Source of the DNA: Bacteriovoracaceae bacterium
GTDB taxonomy: Bacteria > Bdellovibrionota > Bacteriovoracia > Bacteriovoracales > Bacteriovoracaceae
Assembly (NCBI GenBank): GCA_947441615.1
Contig: CANEUH010000005.1
Coordinates: 1 to 64,000, forward strand
Reading direction: 5' to 3'
DNA length: 64,000 nt
The notes below the pieces were generated by a model. The model did not search any database. It was not told the origin of the DNA and saw only the letters and a list, made by a program, of their open reading frames with translations. Below are positions 54,064 through 63,311 of this stretch, piece after piece. The position numbers and the translations under genes are program-made. Positions within the stretch are counted from its first letter, which is position 1, and each line of letters opens with the position of its first letter.

Positions 54064-54297
54064 TTAGGTAAAATAGTATAGATAAAATTTCTTTATTATT
54101 TTAACAGTCTTTTCTGGACCTCCGGCCCAAACATAAAAGCCCACACAAATCGTTCCAAAACTGGCAATCAAAAGACAGAAGAGAGACGAGAGTTTTTTCT
54201 TTTTTAACCAATACAAATAACCAAACTCAGCTCCGAGAACCATCAGTGGTACTGCCCAAAAAGGTGTATGGCGAGCGAGATAAAAAATTTCTTGCAT
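54064..54297 (-). CDS. Small two-span membrane protein
   Basis: The product has 77 residues. Two hydrophobic segments (about 14-30 and 38-56) are linked by a basic KKKKLSS stretch, so both ends may lie outside the cytoplasm with the basic loop inside. The C-terminus is KKFYLYYFT. No family is recognised. Its ATG directly follows the T tract of the metK terminator, so it may be expressed only by read-through or from a hidden promoter. Confidence 0.5.
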   Translation of the reverse strand: MQEIFYLARHTPFWAVPLMVLGAEFGYLYWLKKKKLSSLFCLLIASFGTICVGFYVWAGGPEKTVKIIKKFYLYYFT

Positions 54298-54327
54298 AAA
54301 AAAAAAGGGCCTCTTTAAGAGGCCCTT
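54298..54327 (-). terminator. metK terminator abutting the next start codon
   Basis: AAGGGCCTC (54305-54313) and GAGGCCCTT (54319-54327) form a 9-base stem. On the minus strand nine T residues follow to 54298, and the ATG of the next gene begins at 54297. GAGG in the stem is the only candidate ribosome site, about 12 bases away. Confidence 0.85.
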
Positions 54328-54350
54328 CCTATAAAGGTTCTAAGAATAGT

Positions 54351-55514
54351 TTAGAACATTCCCTTCAATTTATCGACCATATCCAATCTTTCCCATGTGA
54401 AACCGTCTTTTGAGTTACGTCCAAAGTGTCCGTAAGCAGCTGTTTCAGAGTAAATAGGACGAAGAAGATCTAAGCGCTGAATAATGGCCTTAGGTCTCAT
54501 ATCGAAAAGCTCATTAATAGCAGCTGTAAGCTTCACTTCATCTACTTTTGAAGTCCCGAAAGTATCGATCAAGAGTGACATCGGACGAGCGACACCAATT
54601 GCGTAAGCAACCTGAACGAGTGCCTTTTCAGCTAGACCAGCGGCCACAACGTTCTTAGCAATATGACGAGCGGCATACGCTGCTGAACGGTCAACCTTTG
54701 ATGGATCCTTCCCAGAAAAAGCTCCTCCACCGTGCGCCCCATGACCACCATAAGTATCAACGATGATTTTTCTTCCAGTTAGACCACAGTCTCCCATTGG
54801 CCCACCAATCACAAAGCGACCAGTAGGATTAATGAAGTATTTTGTATTCTTATCGATCAAATGAGCTGGAACAGTTTTCTTAATCACTTCTTCCATGACT
54901 CCTTCTTCGATTTGTTTCTGAGTCATGCTCTCAGCATGCTGAGTAGAAACCACGATGGCATCGATGCGAGAAAGTTTTCCATTGGTATATTGAGCAGTGA
55001 CTTGAGTTTTACCATCTGCACGAAGATCCTTCAGAGTTCCATTGTGACGAACTTCAGAGAGTCTTTTAGCAAGTTTATGAGAAAGATCTATCGTCATCGG
55101 CATATACGAATCTGTTTCATTGATGGCATAACCAAACATGAGACCTTGGTCCCCGGCACCTTGATCAAGAAACTTTCCCTCACCTTCATTCACACCCATT
55201 GCGATATCCTGAGATTGCTTCCCAAGAGCGATTGTTACTCCGCAAGTGTTTGCATCGAACCCTTTATCAGAATGATCATAGCCAATTTTTTTAATCGTTT
55301 TACGGACAGTTTCATTGATATCAACATTTGCACCAGTTGTGACTTCACCAGCAACCACCACAAGACCTGTTGTAATAAGTGTTTCACACGCAACACGAGA
55401 TTTTGGATCTTGAGTCAGCATGGCATCTAGTACGGCATCAGAAATCTGGTCAGCAATTTTATCCGGATGGCCCTCAGTTACTGATTCAGAGGTAAACATG
55501 TAATCTTTCAACAT
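54351..55514 (-). CDS. metK: S-adenosylmethionine synthetase
   Basis: The product has 387 residues, the normal bacterial length. Motifs are [90 protein letters not shown]. It makes S-adenosylmethionine from ATP and methionine. ACAGGAGC precedes the ATG. The 5' leader of about 40 bases shows no SAM riboswitch fold that I can recognise. Confidence 0.97.
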   Translation of the reverse strand: MLKDYMFTSESVTEGHPDKIADQISDAVLDAMLTQDPKSRVACETLITTGLVVVAGEVTTGANVDINETVRKTIKKIGYDHSDKGFDANTCGVTIALGKQSQDIAMGVNEGEGKFLDQGAGDQGLMFGYAINETDSYMPMTIDLSHKLAKRLSEVRHNGTLKDLRADGKTQVTAQYTNGKLSRIDAIVVSTQHAESMTQKQIEEGVMEEVIKKTVPAHLIDKNTKYFINPTGRFVIGGPMGDCGLTGRKIIVDTYGGHGAHGGGAFSGKDPSKVDRSAAYAARHIAKNVVAAGLAEKALVQVAYAIGVARPMSLLIDTFGTSKVDEVKLTAAINELFDMRPKAIIQRLDLLRPIYSETAAYGHFGRNSKDGFTWERLDMVDKLKGMF

Positions 55515-55561
55515 AGGTCGTGCTCCTGTGATATCTAAACAAATAATAATCTAGTGGCGGT

Positions 55562-55590
55562 TTTATACACTGCCCTACTTACTTTTTCAA
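55562..55590 (-). promoter_or_regulatory. Sigma-70-type promoter for metK
   Basis: On the minus strand TTGAAA (55585-55590), 17 bases, then TATAAA (55562-55567). This is close to consensus and gives a short leader of about 40 bases. Confidence 0.6.
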
Positions 55591-55627
55591 AAAGAATTTT
55601 GGAATATTTACGTTAAATAAAAGCTAA

Positions 55628-57373
55628 CTAATTCAGAGGTGTTTCAGTCTTTGTGAAGTAACGAAAATAGTGAGGATTACGGTGTTCAAAAAAGAGTTTA
55701 ATCCCATTTTTTTCACCTAAAGCGTAGTTTTTTCCAGCAATTTCTAGAACCTGATAGAGTGAGGAGTCTGGATCCTTAAAGGCATAAAGATATGTATAGT
55801 CCCCATTCTTAAACTGCCTTAAAAGCTTCTCTTGGCCCTCGGCCAGGAGTCCCGGTCTTTCTGGATACGCCAAATAGTCTTCCCAGATTGAATCCATATG
55901 AATTCTACCAATCATGCTTGAGCGAGAGAAATACCTCGTGGTTTTAAAAGATGTGTCCCCTTCTTTTAAGACTTGAAGAGCAATTTCAACATTTCTTTGT
56001 CTGAGTTTTCTCGCCTTGGGCGCCATGTCAGGACAGAATATTTTTGCAACACCATTCATGTAATAATAAGTAAAAGAAAATTCTCCCTGCTTAAAAAGCG
56101 CATTTAACCAGCGCTCGTTTTTAATATGAAAGTCGGTTGTGACTTTTTTGAGATAAGGGTAGATGAATTCTTTTTTTCCAATCGAAAGATACTTGGGCTT
56201 ATCGAGACGATTTAAAACCACTCGGGCGACATCCATTCTCTCGAGTGCATCTTCTCCGTCTACTCCACCCACCTCATTCATCAGGATTGTTTCCAGAACA
56301 AAAATCGCCCTCGTGATCTCAGGCTGATGAAGCCAGTGATTATAAACTTCAGCTTGTTTTTTATACACAAATTCTTTGAGGCGATCTGTCGCTCGATTAT
56401 GATCTAAAATAAGCTGACGGTTAGGAGTTGAGTTTTTGTCTCCCGCGATCTTCGGAATACTATTTTCTGGTTTTGTTAAGGATTGATAAAAATCATAAGT
56501 CCTTTTTGTTCTCTCCTCCCACTCTGACAATCTTTCAAGAATCCGCGACTTCCCTTTGGATAGCTCTGACTCAATTTTTCCAATGACAAAATCAGCATCA
56601 TAGCGCGCATCCTCAGAGACATAAAAATCATGGGCCGCAAGTTCAAAATGGAGTGTATCAATGGTTGTTCTTAAGTAGATGTCTGAGCCAGTGTGATCTT
56701 TATTGTAAGCGCCATCCTCCAAAAGTTTTCGATACATGAAGGTATAATTCGCAATTTTAACCGACTCTGTGTCCTCTTTTTCTCTAAAACCATCATACAC
56801 TTTTCGATTTTTAAGATGATCTACTGGGTATTGAAAATTTGTGAGGAATGGAACTTTTTTAATGAGTATTTCATACTGACGAAGAAGTTCATCTAAAAGT
56901 TTAAGCGATTCGACGCGAGAGATTTTCTTCTTTTCCTCATCTAAACTAAGCTCTGACTTCTTTAATGTCAGTAAGCGATTGAGGATACGTTTGACTTCGA
57001 AGGTTACAGAAGTTTGCGGAATGCCTTTTTTTTGAACTCTCTCTTTTTGAGACTTAATCCAAATAAGTTTTTTCTCAATTTGAGGCAAAAGAGCATTAAT
57101 CGTTTCAACATCCACGTCATCATTTAATTCAGGAATCCAGTAACCCTGTCCTCGATACTCGAGGAGATACTTATCAAAGAGATCTTCCGCCTTCGGAACA
57201 CATACCTTTTGTCTAAAATCATCAAAAGAATCCATGTAGGTTGCTACATGCTTATCAATCTTGCCCTCCCACTTAATAGTCGAAGCGCAAGATGTTGCCG
57301 ATAGAAGGCAAAGTAGAAAATAATAGGGTTTAAGACTTAAGCTCTTGTACAAAACTAGACTCCCAAAGTCCAA
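55628..57373 (-). CDS. Lipoprotein with SleB-like cell-wall hydrolase segment
   Basis: The product has 581 residues. The start region gives a signal with lipobox-like SATSC (C29), although the exact start within the mpl 3' end is uncertain. The long middle is helical and unrecognised. From about residue 365, ILMNEVGGVDGEDALERMDVARVVLNRLDKP resembles SleB-type hydrolases (E-x-x-G-x-x-x-x-G-x-x-A-V-A-x-V-x-x-N-R), then GEFSFTYY. It could cut peptidoglycan at the envelope. It overlaps the end of mpl by 44 bases, so the two are linked. Confidence 0.55.
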   Translation of the reverse strand: MDFGSLVLYKSLSLKPYYFLLCLLSATSCASTIKWEGKIDKHVATYMDSFDDFRQKVCVPKAEDLFDKYLLEYRGQGYWIPELNDDVDVETINALLPQIEKKLIWIKSQKERVQKKGIPQTSVTFEVKRILNRLLTLKKSELSLDEEKKKISRVESLKLLDELLRQYEILIKKVPFLTNFQYPVDHLKNRKVYDGFREKEDTESVKIANYTFMYRKLLEDGAYNKDHTGSDIYLRTTIDTLHFELAAHDFYVSEDARYDADFVIGKIESELSKGKSRILERLSEWEERTKRTYDFYQSLTKPENSIPKIAGDKNSTPNRQLILDHNRATDRLKEFVYKKQAEVYNHWLHQPEITRAIFVLETILMNEVGGVDGEDALERMDVARVVLNRLDKPKYLSIGKKEFIYPYLKKVTTDFHIKNERWLNALFKQGEFSFTYYYMNGVAKIFCPDMAPKARKLRQRNVEIALQVLKEGDTSFKTTRYFSRSSMIGRIHMDSIWEDYLAYPERPGLLAEGQEKLLRQFKNGDYTYLYAFKDPDSSLYQVLEIAGKNYALGEKNGIKLFFEHRNPHYFRYFTKTETPLN

Positions 57374-58778
57374 GGCATGTTCTATTACTTAGAACCAATA
57401 AAACAGAATCCTTCTCATTGTATTGATCAATCGATTGACGTAGATCATCAAGGCTTGTCACGCAAACAGAGGGCTTCCCTTGCTGACTTATTTCCTTCGA
57501 AAGAAGATCCACATCTAAATCTTTTCCATTAAGTGCCGTCGTAGGGATACTCGCTTTCGCAATGATCACCTTATCTGAGGCAGCAAGAGAATCTCTGAAC
57601 TCATTTTGAAAGATTGAGGATCTTGCCGTTGCAGAGATTGGTTCAAAAATTGTAATGATTTTTTTATTTTTAAAACGCGCCCGAATGGCATCTAAGGTAA
57701 CCGTGATTGCACGAGGGTGATGAGCAAAATCATCAATCACAATCATGTCTTTATATTTTCCACGAACTTCCTGGCGACGCTTTACCATTCCGATTTCAAG
57801 TGCGGCTTTTTGAATTTCAGAAACTTTAAACCCCTCGGCCAATAGATAAATCAAACAGCTCGTGAGATTTAAAACGTTATGCTGTCCGACAACACTTGAT
57901 TTAAAGGGAATTTCAATTCCTTCCCAATTAATTGAAAATTCCGATCCATTTTCAAAAGTTTTCACATGGAGTGGTCCCATTTTTGACCCTTCACCATAAA
58001 GAAACCATTTTTGATTAGGCTTTTTACCAAAGTAGTCTTTGTAAAGCTTCATCGCTGAACTGTATTCCTGATTAAAAATGAGCGTCGACTTCATCGCTGG
58101 AATAACATCACGGAATTCATCTTCGATTTTTTCTACCGAGGAAAAAATATCTGCATGATCATACTCTAGTGAAGTGAGAATCATGTTTTTTAATTCATAG
58201 AGGCGAAACTTTGATATCTTATGAAAATAAGCTGAATCATACTCATCTGATTCAATCACAAAATACTTATCTCCTAGTTTAGCTGGCTCTCTTCCCTCAA
58301 TAATACCTCCAACAAGATACCCAGGGTTTTGACCAAGGCCCTCGAGAAGCTGAGTCATAAAATAAGTCGTTGTCGTCTTCCCGTGAGTGCCGGCGATACC
58401 TATAACATTTTTTTCTTTAAGAACTAGTGAGCCGAGTGCTGAAGGGAAAGATGTAAAAGGAACACCACATTTTTCAATCATACGGGCCGCTTCAGCTTTC
58501 CCTGAAACAGAATTCCCCACAACAATGAGGTCATATTGCTTTAAAAAATCAGGTGTCACTTGATCTAATTTGTGGAGTGGAATCCCTGTTGTTTCTAAGA
58601 ATGTACTCATAGGGGGATAGAAAGCTGAGTCTGCCCCATGGACATCAAATCCTGCTTGCTTCACGAGCACCGCTGCAGGGCCCATTCCTGCGCCACAGAT
58701 TCGATAAAAAAATACTTTTTTGATTTGATTACGACGGTGAATTAATTCATCTTGCGATATTAAATTTGAGAGATCCAT
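57330..58778 (-). CDS. mpl: UDP-MurNAc:L-Ala-gamma-D-Glu-meso-DAP ligase
   Basis: The product has 482 residues from the ATG at 58778, which has AAAGGA before it. The Mur-ligase core is shown by GIAGTHGKTTTTYFM, VIESDEYDSAYF, DFAHHPRAI and PISATARSSIFQ. The opening (FYRICGAGMGPAAVLVKQAGFDVHGADSAFYPPM) and SLEYDHADIF fit Mpl rather than MurC. It reattaches recycled murein tripeptide to UDP-MurNAc in the cytoplasm. It is upstream of the SleB-like lipoprotein gene and overlaps it. Confidence 0.88.
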   Translation of the reverse strand: MDLSNLISQDELIHRRNQIKKVFFYRICGAGMGPAAVLVKQAGFDVHGADSAFYPPMSTFLETTGIPLHKLDQVTPDFLKQYDLIVVGNSVSGKAEAARMIEKCGVPFTSFPSALGSLVLKEKNVIGIAGTHGKTTTTYFMTQLLEGLGQNPGYLVGGIIEGREPAKLGDKYFVIESDEYDSAYFHKISKFRLYELKNMILTSLEYDHADIFSSVEKIEDEFRDVIPAMKSTLIFNQEYSSAMKLYKDYFGKKPNQKWFLYGEGSKMGPLHVKTFENGSEFSINWEGIEIPFKSSVVGQHNVLNLTSCLIYLLAEGFKVSEIQKAALEIGMVKRRQEVRGKYKDMIVIDDFAHHPRAITVTLDAIRARFKNKKIITIFEPISATARSSIFQNEFRDSLAASDKVIIAKASIPTTALNGKDLDVDLLSKEISQQGKPSVCVTSLDDLRQSIDQYNEKDSVLLVLSNRTCLGLWESSFVQELKS

Positions 58779-58838
58779 TCCCAATCCTTTTTCTATAAGT
58801 CTTTATTTTAGCAGACTAGAAAAAGGTTTGGGGGAGTT

Positions 58839-59594
58839 TTACTGGAGTTTTTTACTTGACTGTCTTACTTGGCAAAAGCGAACAAACCGATTCATCAATT
58901 CAGACGCCTCTTGCATGAAGATTGTTCGAGTTTGCCATTCCCAAACAGTGGCCTCTTTAGGGCATTGGGCCTTTTTAGGGAAAATGAAGTCCAAATCCTT
59001 CTCTTTTAGAAGCTTCGTTAAAATCAGCTCAACGGATTCGGAACTCATTCTTGATGCTTCAAACTCTCTTAAAAATAAATCTAAACTCGTCCAATAAGGA
59101 ACGGCTTCATTAGTGAAAGGGCGGCCATTCACAACATGGATATAAATTCCCAAAACTCGACTTGGGTAGAGGCGCTTCATTTCTGCATACACTTCTGGGT
59201 CTTTACCTAAATCATCTCCAAGAAAGAGGAAATCATCACTTGAAGCATTCATTAGTCTTTTGATTTCTCTTACTTTGTAAGTGAATTTATCTTCAGTTAC
59301 ATTTGATCTGAGAATAAGGCGATTGAAAGCAATTCCTTTTTTCTTGAGCGTTTCTTTAACTTTGTGAGCGAGAATGGTTGGGCTTGCAGAAATTATATAT
59401 AAAGAATCTGAGTATGATGTTGCGCTTTGAAAGAATTCTGGCATGCCAGTGTAGACCATTCCTCTAAGAAAGTCCGTAGGCACTCCTCTGGCCTCAGTGA
59501 TTTTAATCGTGTCATCAAGATCACTGACAATCGTGATCGCTGCCTGAGAGGAAAGTGCAAAAATTAACGAGAATATTAAAAGAACATTTTTCAT
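58839..59594 (-). CDS. Exported App1-like (DUF2183) phosphatase
   Basis: The product has 251 residues with a signal peptide (MKNVLLIFSLIFALSSQAA). The HAD-type nucleophile site D25-L-D27-D-T29 (SDLDDTIKIT) follows at once, then the DUF2183/App1 pattern MPEFFQSAT, LYIISASP, RLILRSN and FLFLGDDLGKDPEVY. Related yeast App1 is a Mg-dependent phosphatidate phosphatase. An exported enzyme may act on lipid or phosphate esters outside the cytoplasm. The last 60 residues are unassigned. Confidence 0.8.
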   Translation of the reverse strand: MKNVLLIFSLIFALSSQAAITIVSDLDDTIKITEARGVPTDFLRGMVYTGMPEFFQSATSYSDSLYIISASPTILAHKVKETLKKKGIAFNRLILRSNVTEDKFTYKVREIKRLMNASSDDFLFLGDDLGKDPEVYAEMKRLYPSRVLGIYIHVVNGRPFTNEAVPYWTSLDLFLREFEASRMSSESVELILTKLLKEKDLDFIFPKKAQCPKEATVWEWQTRTIFMQEASELMNRFVRFCQVRQSSKKLQ

Positions 59595-59733
59595 GTTGGC
59601 CTCAGATTATCGAAAGCTATTAGATATAAATCTAGTATATGTTTAAGTGTGTAAACTCCCTCACTATAGAGAATTAAATCCCTATTTCAAAGGAGCTATG
59701 TAGATTCTACATAGAGGCTAAGCTACTTAAAAT
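59595..59733. other. Intergenic gap with an inverted repeat
   Basis: No gene is seen. CTATGTAG (59697-59704), ATT, CTACATAG (59708-59715) is a perfect 8-base palindrome, 19 bases from the serine-hydrolase stop. It lacks a T tract on either strand and is a weak terminator; an operator is equally possible. Confidence 0.3.
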
Positions 59734-60645
59734 TTAGGATTTGGTCCAGACGATTTCACCAATGGCGCGGCGTAAGTCATTAAGATTGGCCTTATCGTAC
59801 CAGTGATTTTTTGTAGCATTTGAAAGAATCACATGACCCTTCATCTTTTCTGGGTCAATCCAAATTGAAGTCCCGGTAAATCCTAGATGTCCAAAAGTAA
59901 ATGATCCACACCCTCTACCAGCGAGAGTGTCATTGGGATTAACGACTCGGTCCCATCCAGAAGAAAAACGGTGAGATTGAATTTTCAAGTCTGTAAGATT
60001 TTTCTCAATGAATCCTGTCTTTTCTTGATAATTAAGTAAGGTACGGCAGAGTCCATCAACAGTTGAGAAAAGACCCGCATGACTACAAAACTCCGCTATC
60101 GTAAAAGCATTGGGATCATGCACTTTACCAAAATTTGGTTCTAAATGAATAAATCCGTATTGTGGTGTTTCGTGGAAAGGCAAAAGATCAGTCCAGTAGA
60201 TGGTTTTTGAATCCCACACTTTTTGACAGATTTCTTTTTGATTGATTCCTTTCTTCTCTAGTTCAAGCATCACTCTTAAAGCAGAAAAATCTGAGTAAAG
60301 TGTTTCTGATTCTCTAATGGGATAAGAAAGAATTTGTTCCTTCCAATTTATTTTAGGAAGTAATCCCCATGCTGGTAATCCTCCTCGGTGATTTAAACAA
60401 AGTTTCATGTCATGATCAAAAGCTTCAGGCATTAAAAAAAATGACAAAGAATTTGTGAGTGGTTTTGTGAGAGAAGCTAAATCAAAATAGAGCTGTGGTT
60501 TAGTCTCAAACTTTAACTCTTGATTAAAATTTGTCGCCTCAAATGCTTCAAAAGATTTCTTTTTAAAATCAATAATCCCTACTCCGATGGCATCCATAGG
60601 ACCCATCGGAAAAAGAGAAGAGATGATTTTTATGATTTCGTTCAT
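59734..60645 (-). CDS. Beta-lactamase-related serine hydrolase
   Basis: The product has 303 residues. The S58-L-T-K61 tetrad (ASLTKPLT) is the S-x-x-K nucleophile motif, TLYSDFSALRVML gives a Y-S-D in the place of Y-S-N, and HLGFTGTSIWI gives the H-x-G-F-T-G motif in place of KTG. This is the class C beta-lactamase/ esterase/ D-Ala-D-Ala peptidase group. No signal peptide is seen, so it is probably cytoplasmic. It overlaps ppdK by four bases. Confidence 0.8.
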   Translation of the reverse strand: MNEIIKIISSLFPMGPMDAIGVGIIDFKKKSFEAFEATNFNQELKFETKPQLYFDLASLTKPLTNSLSFFLMPEAFDHDMKLCLNHRGGLPAWGLLPKINWKEQILSYPIRESETLYSDFSALRVMLELEKKGINQKEICQKVWDSKTIYWTDLLPFHETPQYGFIHLEPNFGKVHDPNAFTIAEFCSHAGLFSTVDGLCRTLLNYQEKTGFIEKNLTDLKIQSHRFSSGWDRVVNPNDTLAGRGCGSFTFGHLGFTGTSIWIDPEKMKGHVILSNATKNHWYDKANLNDLRRAIGEIVWTKS

Positions 60646-63299
60646 CCTTTGATGACAGCTTGTGCAGCTGCCAGTCTTGCGATTGGAACTCGAAAAGGTG
60701 AGCAGCTCACGTAGTCAAGACCAATTTTGTGACAGAATTCGACTGAGGTTGGTTCACCACCGTGCTCACCACAAATTCCCGCGTGGATAGAAGGATTCGT
60801 TTTTTTACCCTCAGAGATTGCGTGCTTCATTAAAAAGCCCACTCCCGGTTGATCAATAGAAACGAAAGGATCACGAGGATAGATATTTCTTTGTGTATAA
60901 CTTGGTAAAAACTTACCTGCATCATCGCGAGACAAACCGAAAGTTGTTTGAGTTAAATCATTGGTTCCAAATGAAAAGAACTCAGCTTCACGGGCAATCT
61001 CTCCGGCCATAATACAAGCACGGGGAAGCTCTAGCATAGTTCCCATTTTGTATTTCACTGAATGATTTTTTTCTTTAAAAACTTTTTCAATTTCCGTTTT
61101 ACATTCTTCCTTAATAACTGAGTATTCTTTAAGTTCAGAAGTAAGCGGGATCATAATCTCTGGATAAACTTTCACTCCAGCTTTTTCTGATTCAATTGCT
61201 GCTTCTATAATTGCTCTCACTTGCATGAGATAAATCTCTGGGTATGTAATCGCAAGACGACACCCTCTGTGGCCAAGCATCGGGTTAAATTCGTGAAGAG
61301 CATCATTACGCTCTCTCACCATTTTAAGTTCAATGCCAAGAACTTCTGAAAGTTCCTTCTGATCTTTTTCAGAATGGGGTAAGAATTCATGAAGTGGTGG
61401 ATCTAAAAGACGAATATTGACGGGAAGACCATTCATCTCTTTAAAAATCCCAACAAAGTCTGAACGCTGAAATGGAAGAAGTTTATCGAGGGCCTTCTTA
61501 CGGTCTTTTTCATTTTCTGCAAAGATCATCTCCCTCACTGCAAGGATTCTCTCCGGAGCAAAAAACATATGCTCAGTTCGGCAAAGACCAATTCCTTCTG
61601 CTCCAAACTGAACTGCCACTTTTGAATCCTCTGGAGTGTCAGCATTTGTTCGTACGCGAAGTCTTCTTGTAGCATCTGCCCATTTCATAAATGTGGCAAA
61701 ATCCGCCGTAATCGTGGCCTCTATTGTTGGAACAATTCCTTCATAAACTTCGCCATTCGCTCCGTCGAAAGTAATCCAATCCCCTTCTTTATACACCTTA
61801 CCTTTTACAGTGAGTGTTTTTTCTTTTTCACTAATCACAAGGGCCGTACAGCCAGCGATACAAGGTTTTCCCATCCCTCGGGCCACCACTGCTGCGTGAG
61901 AAGTCATACCTCCGCGGGCCGTGAGGATTCCTGTTGAAGCAACCATTCCACCAATGTCCTCTGGTGAAGTTTCCGCTCGAACGAGAACGACTTTTTTTCC
62001 ATTTTTATGCCATTCTTCTGCGTTCTGAGAACTAAAGACCATTTGCCCAGAAGCCGCTCCTGGAGAAGCTGGAAGACCTGTAGCTATAATAATTTTTTTT
62101 GCTTTTGGATCTAATCTTGGGTGGAGAAGTTGATTAAGGTCTTCTGGGTGAATGCGAAGGATCGCTTCTTTTTCATCAATAAGCCCTTCACTCACCAAAT
62201 CAACCGCCACTTTAAGAGCTGCATTGACAGTTCTTTTGGCATTTCTAGTTTGAAGGATGTAGAGTTTTTCATTTTCGATTGTAAACTCAATATCCTGCAT
62301 ATCCTTGTAGTGCTTTTCAAGCATCTTATAATCAGAGACAAGATCCTTGTAAGCATTAGGAAGAACTTCTTCTAAGGTTTTGTGGTGTTTATTTGATTCA
62401 TTCTTTGAAGCATCATTGATGGGAGCTGGAGTTCTAATTCCGGCCACGACATCTTCACCTTGAGCGTTAACAAGATACTCACCAAAGAATTTCTTTTCAC
62501 CCGTAGATGGATCACGAGTAAAGCAAACACCGGTGGCACAACTATCGCCCATGTTTCCAAAAACCATTGATTGAATATTAACGGCTGTTCCCCAGTCACT
62601 TGGGATGTTGTGCATTTCACGATACTTAATCGCACGGTTATTATTCCAAGAACCAAACACAGAACCAATCGCTCTCCACAATTGCTCTGTGGGGTCTTGC
62701 GGGAATACGATTCCGTGATCTTCAAGGATCACACTTTTATAAACACTCACAAGCTCTTTAAGATCTTCAGCCGTTAGTTTTGTATCTTCATGAACACCAC
62801 GAGCTTCTTTTAGATCTTCTAAGTTTGATTCAAGATGCGAAGTATTGATTCCTAATACAACGTTCGAGAACATCTGAATGAATCGGCGATAAGAATCCCA
62901 AGCAAAACGTGGATTATTCGTTTTTTTAGCTAATCCCAAAACCGTTTTATCGTTAAGACCAAGATTTAAAACGGTGTCCATCATTCCTGGCATCGAAGCT
63001 CTTGCGCCTGAACGAACAGAGAATAATAACGGATTTTCTACATCTCCAAATTTTTTCCCCGTAAGAGTTTCAACCCAATGAAGAGCTTCAGAAACCTGTG
63101 TACGAATTTCTGGAGAAATTTCTTTGTTAGTTTTATAAAAATCTAAACAAGCTTCAGTGGTGACAGTGAATCCAGGAGGAACTGAAAGCTTCATTGAACA
63201 CATCTCAGCGAGGTTCGCTCCTTTCCCACCTAAAAGACCCTTCATGTCTTTGTTACCGTCAGTTAATTCAGAAGAAAATTTATAAACCCATTTTTTCAT
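60642..63299 (-). CDS. ppdK: Pyruvate, phosphate dikinase
   Basis: The product has 885 residues. The N-terminal ATP-grasp part begins KGLLGGKGANLAEM, with FSVRSGARASMPGMMDTVLNLG. The phosphohistidine domain has GGMTSHAAVVARGMGKPCIAG, with the catalytic His in T-S-H. The PEP/pyruvate barrel carries GIGLCRTEHMFF, GHRGCRLAITYPEIY, SFGTNDLTQTTFGLSRDD and HAGICGEHGGEP. It interconverts pyruvate, ATP and phosphate with PEP, AMP and PPi. It lies between glycyl-tRNA synthetase and the serine hydrolase. Confidence 0.97.
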   Translation of the reverse strand: MKKWVYKFSSELTDGNKDMKGLLGGKGANLAEMCSMKLSVPPGFTVTTEACLDFYKTNKEISPEIRTQVSEALHWVETLTGKKFGDVENPLLFSVRSGARASMPGMMDTVLNLGLNDKTVLGLAKKTNNPRFAWDSYRRFIQMFSNVVLGINTSHLESNLEDLKEARGVHEDTKLTAEDLKELVSVYKSVILEDHGIVFPQDPTEQLWRAIGSVFGSWNNNRAIKYREMHNIPSDWGTAVNIQSMVFGNMGDSCATGVCFTRDPSTGEKKFFGEYLVNAQGEDVVAGIRTPAPINDASKNESNKHHKTLEEVLPNAYKDLVSDYKMLEKHYKDMQDIEFTIENEKLYILQTRNAKRTVNAALKVAVDLVSEGLIDEKEAILRIHPEDLNQLLHPRLDPKAKKIIIATGLPASPGAASGQMVFSSQNAEEWHKNGKKVVLVRAETSPEDIGGMVASTGILTARGGMTSHAAVVARGMGKPCIAGCTALVISEKEKTLTVKGKVYKEGDWITFDGANGEVYEGIVPTIEATITADFATFMKWADATRRLRVRTNADTPEDSKVAVQFGAEGIGLCRTEHMFFAPERILAVREMIFAENEKDRKKALDKLLPFQRSDFVGIFKEMNGLPVNIRLLDPPLHEFLPHSEKDQKELSEVLGIELKMVRERNDALHEFNPMLGHRGCRLAITYPEIYLMQVRAIIEAAIESEKAGVKVYPEIMIPLTSELKEYSVIKEECKTEIEKVFKEKNHSVKYKMGTMLELPRACIMAGEIAREAEFFSFGTNDLTQTTFGLSRDDAGKFLPSYTQRNIYPRDPFVSIDQPGVGFLMKHAISEGKKTNPSIHAGICGEHGGEPTSVEFCHKIGLDYVSCSPFRVPIARLAAAQAVIKG

Positions 63300-63311
63300 C
63301 AGTATAACCCT

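Noticed and set aside
55515-55600. SAM riboswitch before metK
   Set aside because: The leader is only about 40 bases and has none of the conserved SAM-I, SAM-II or SAM-IV core sequences I could recognise.
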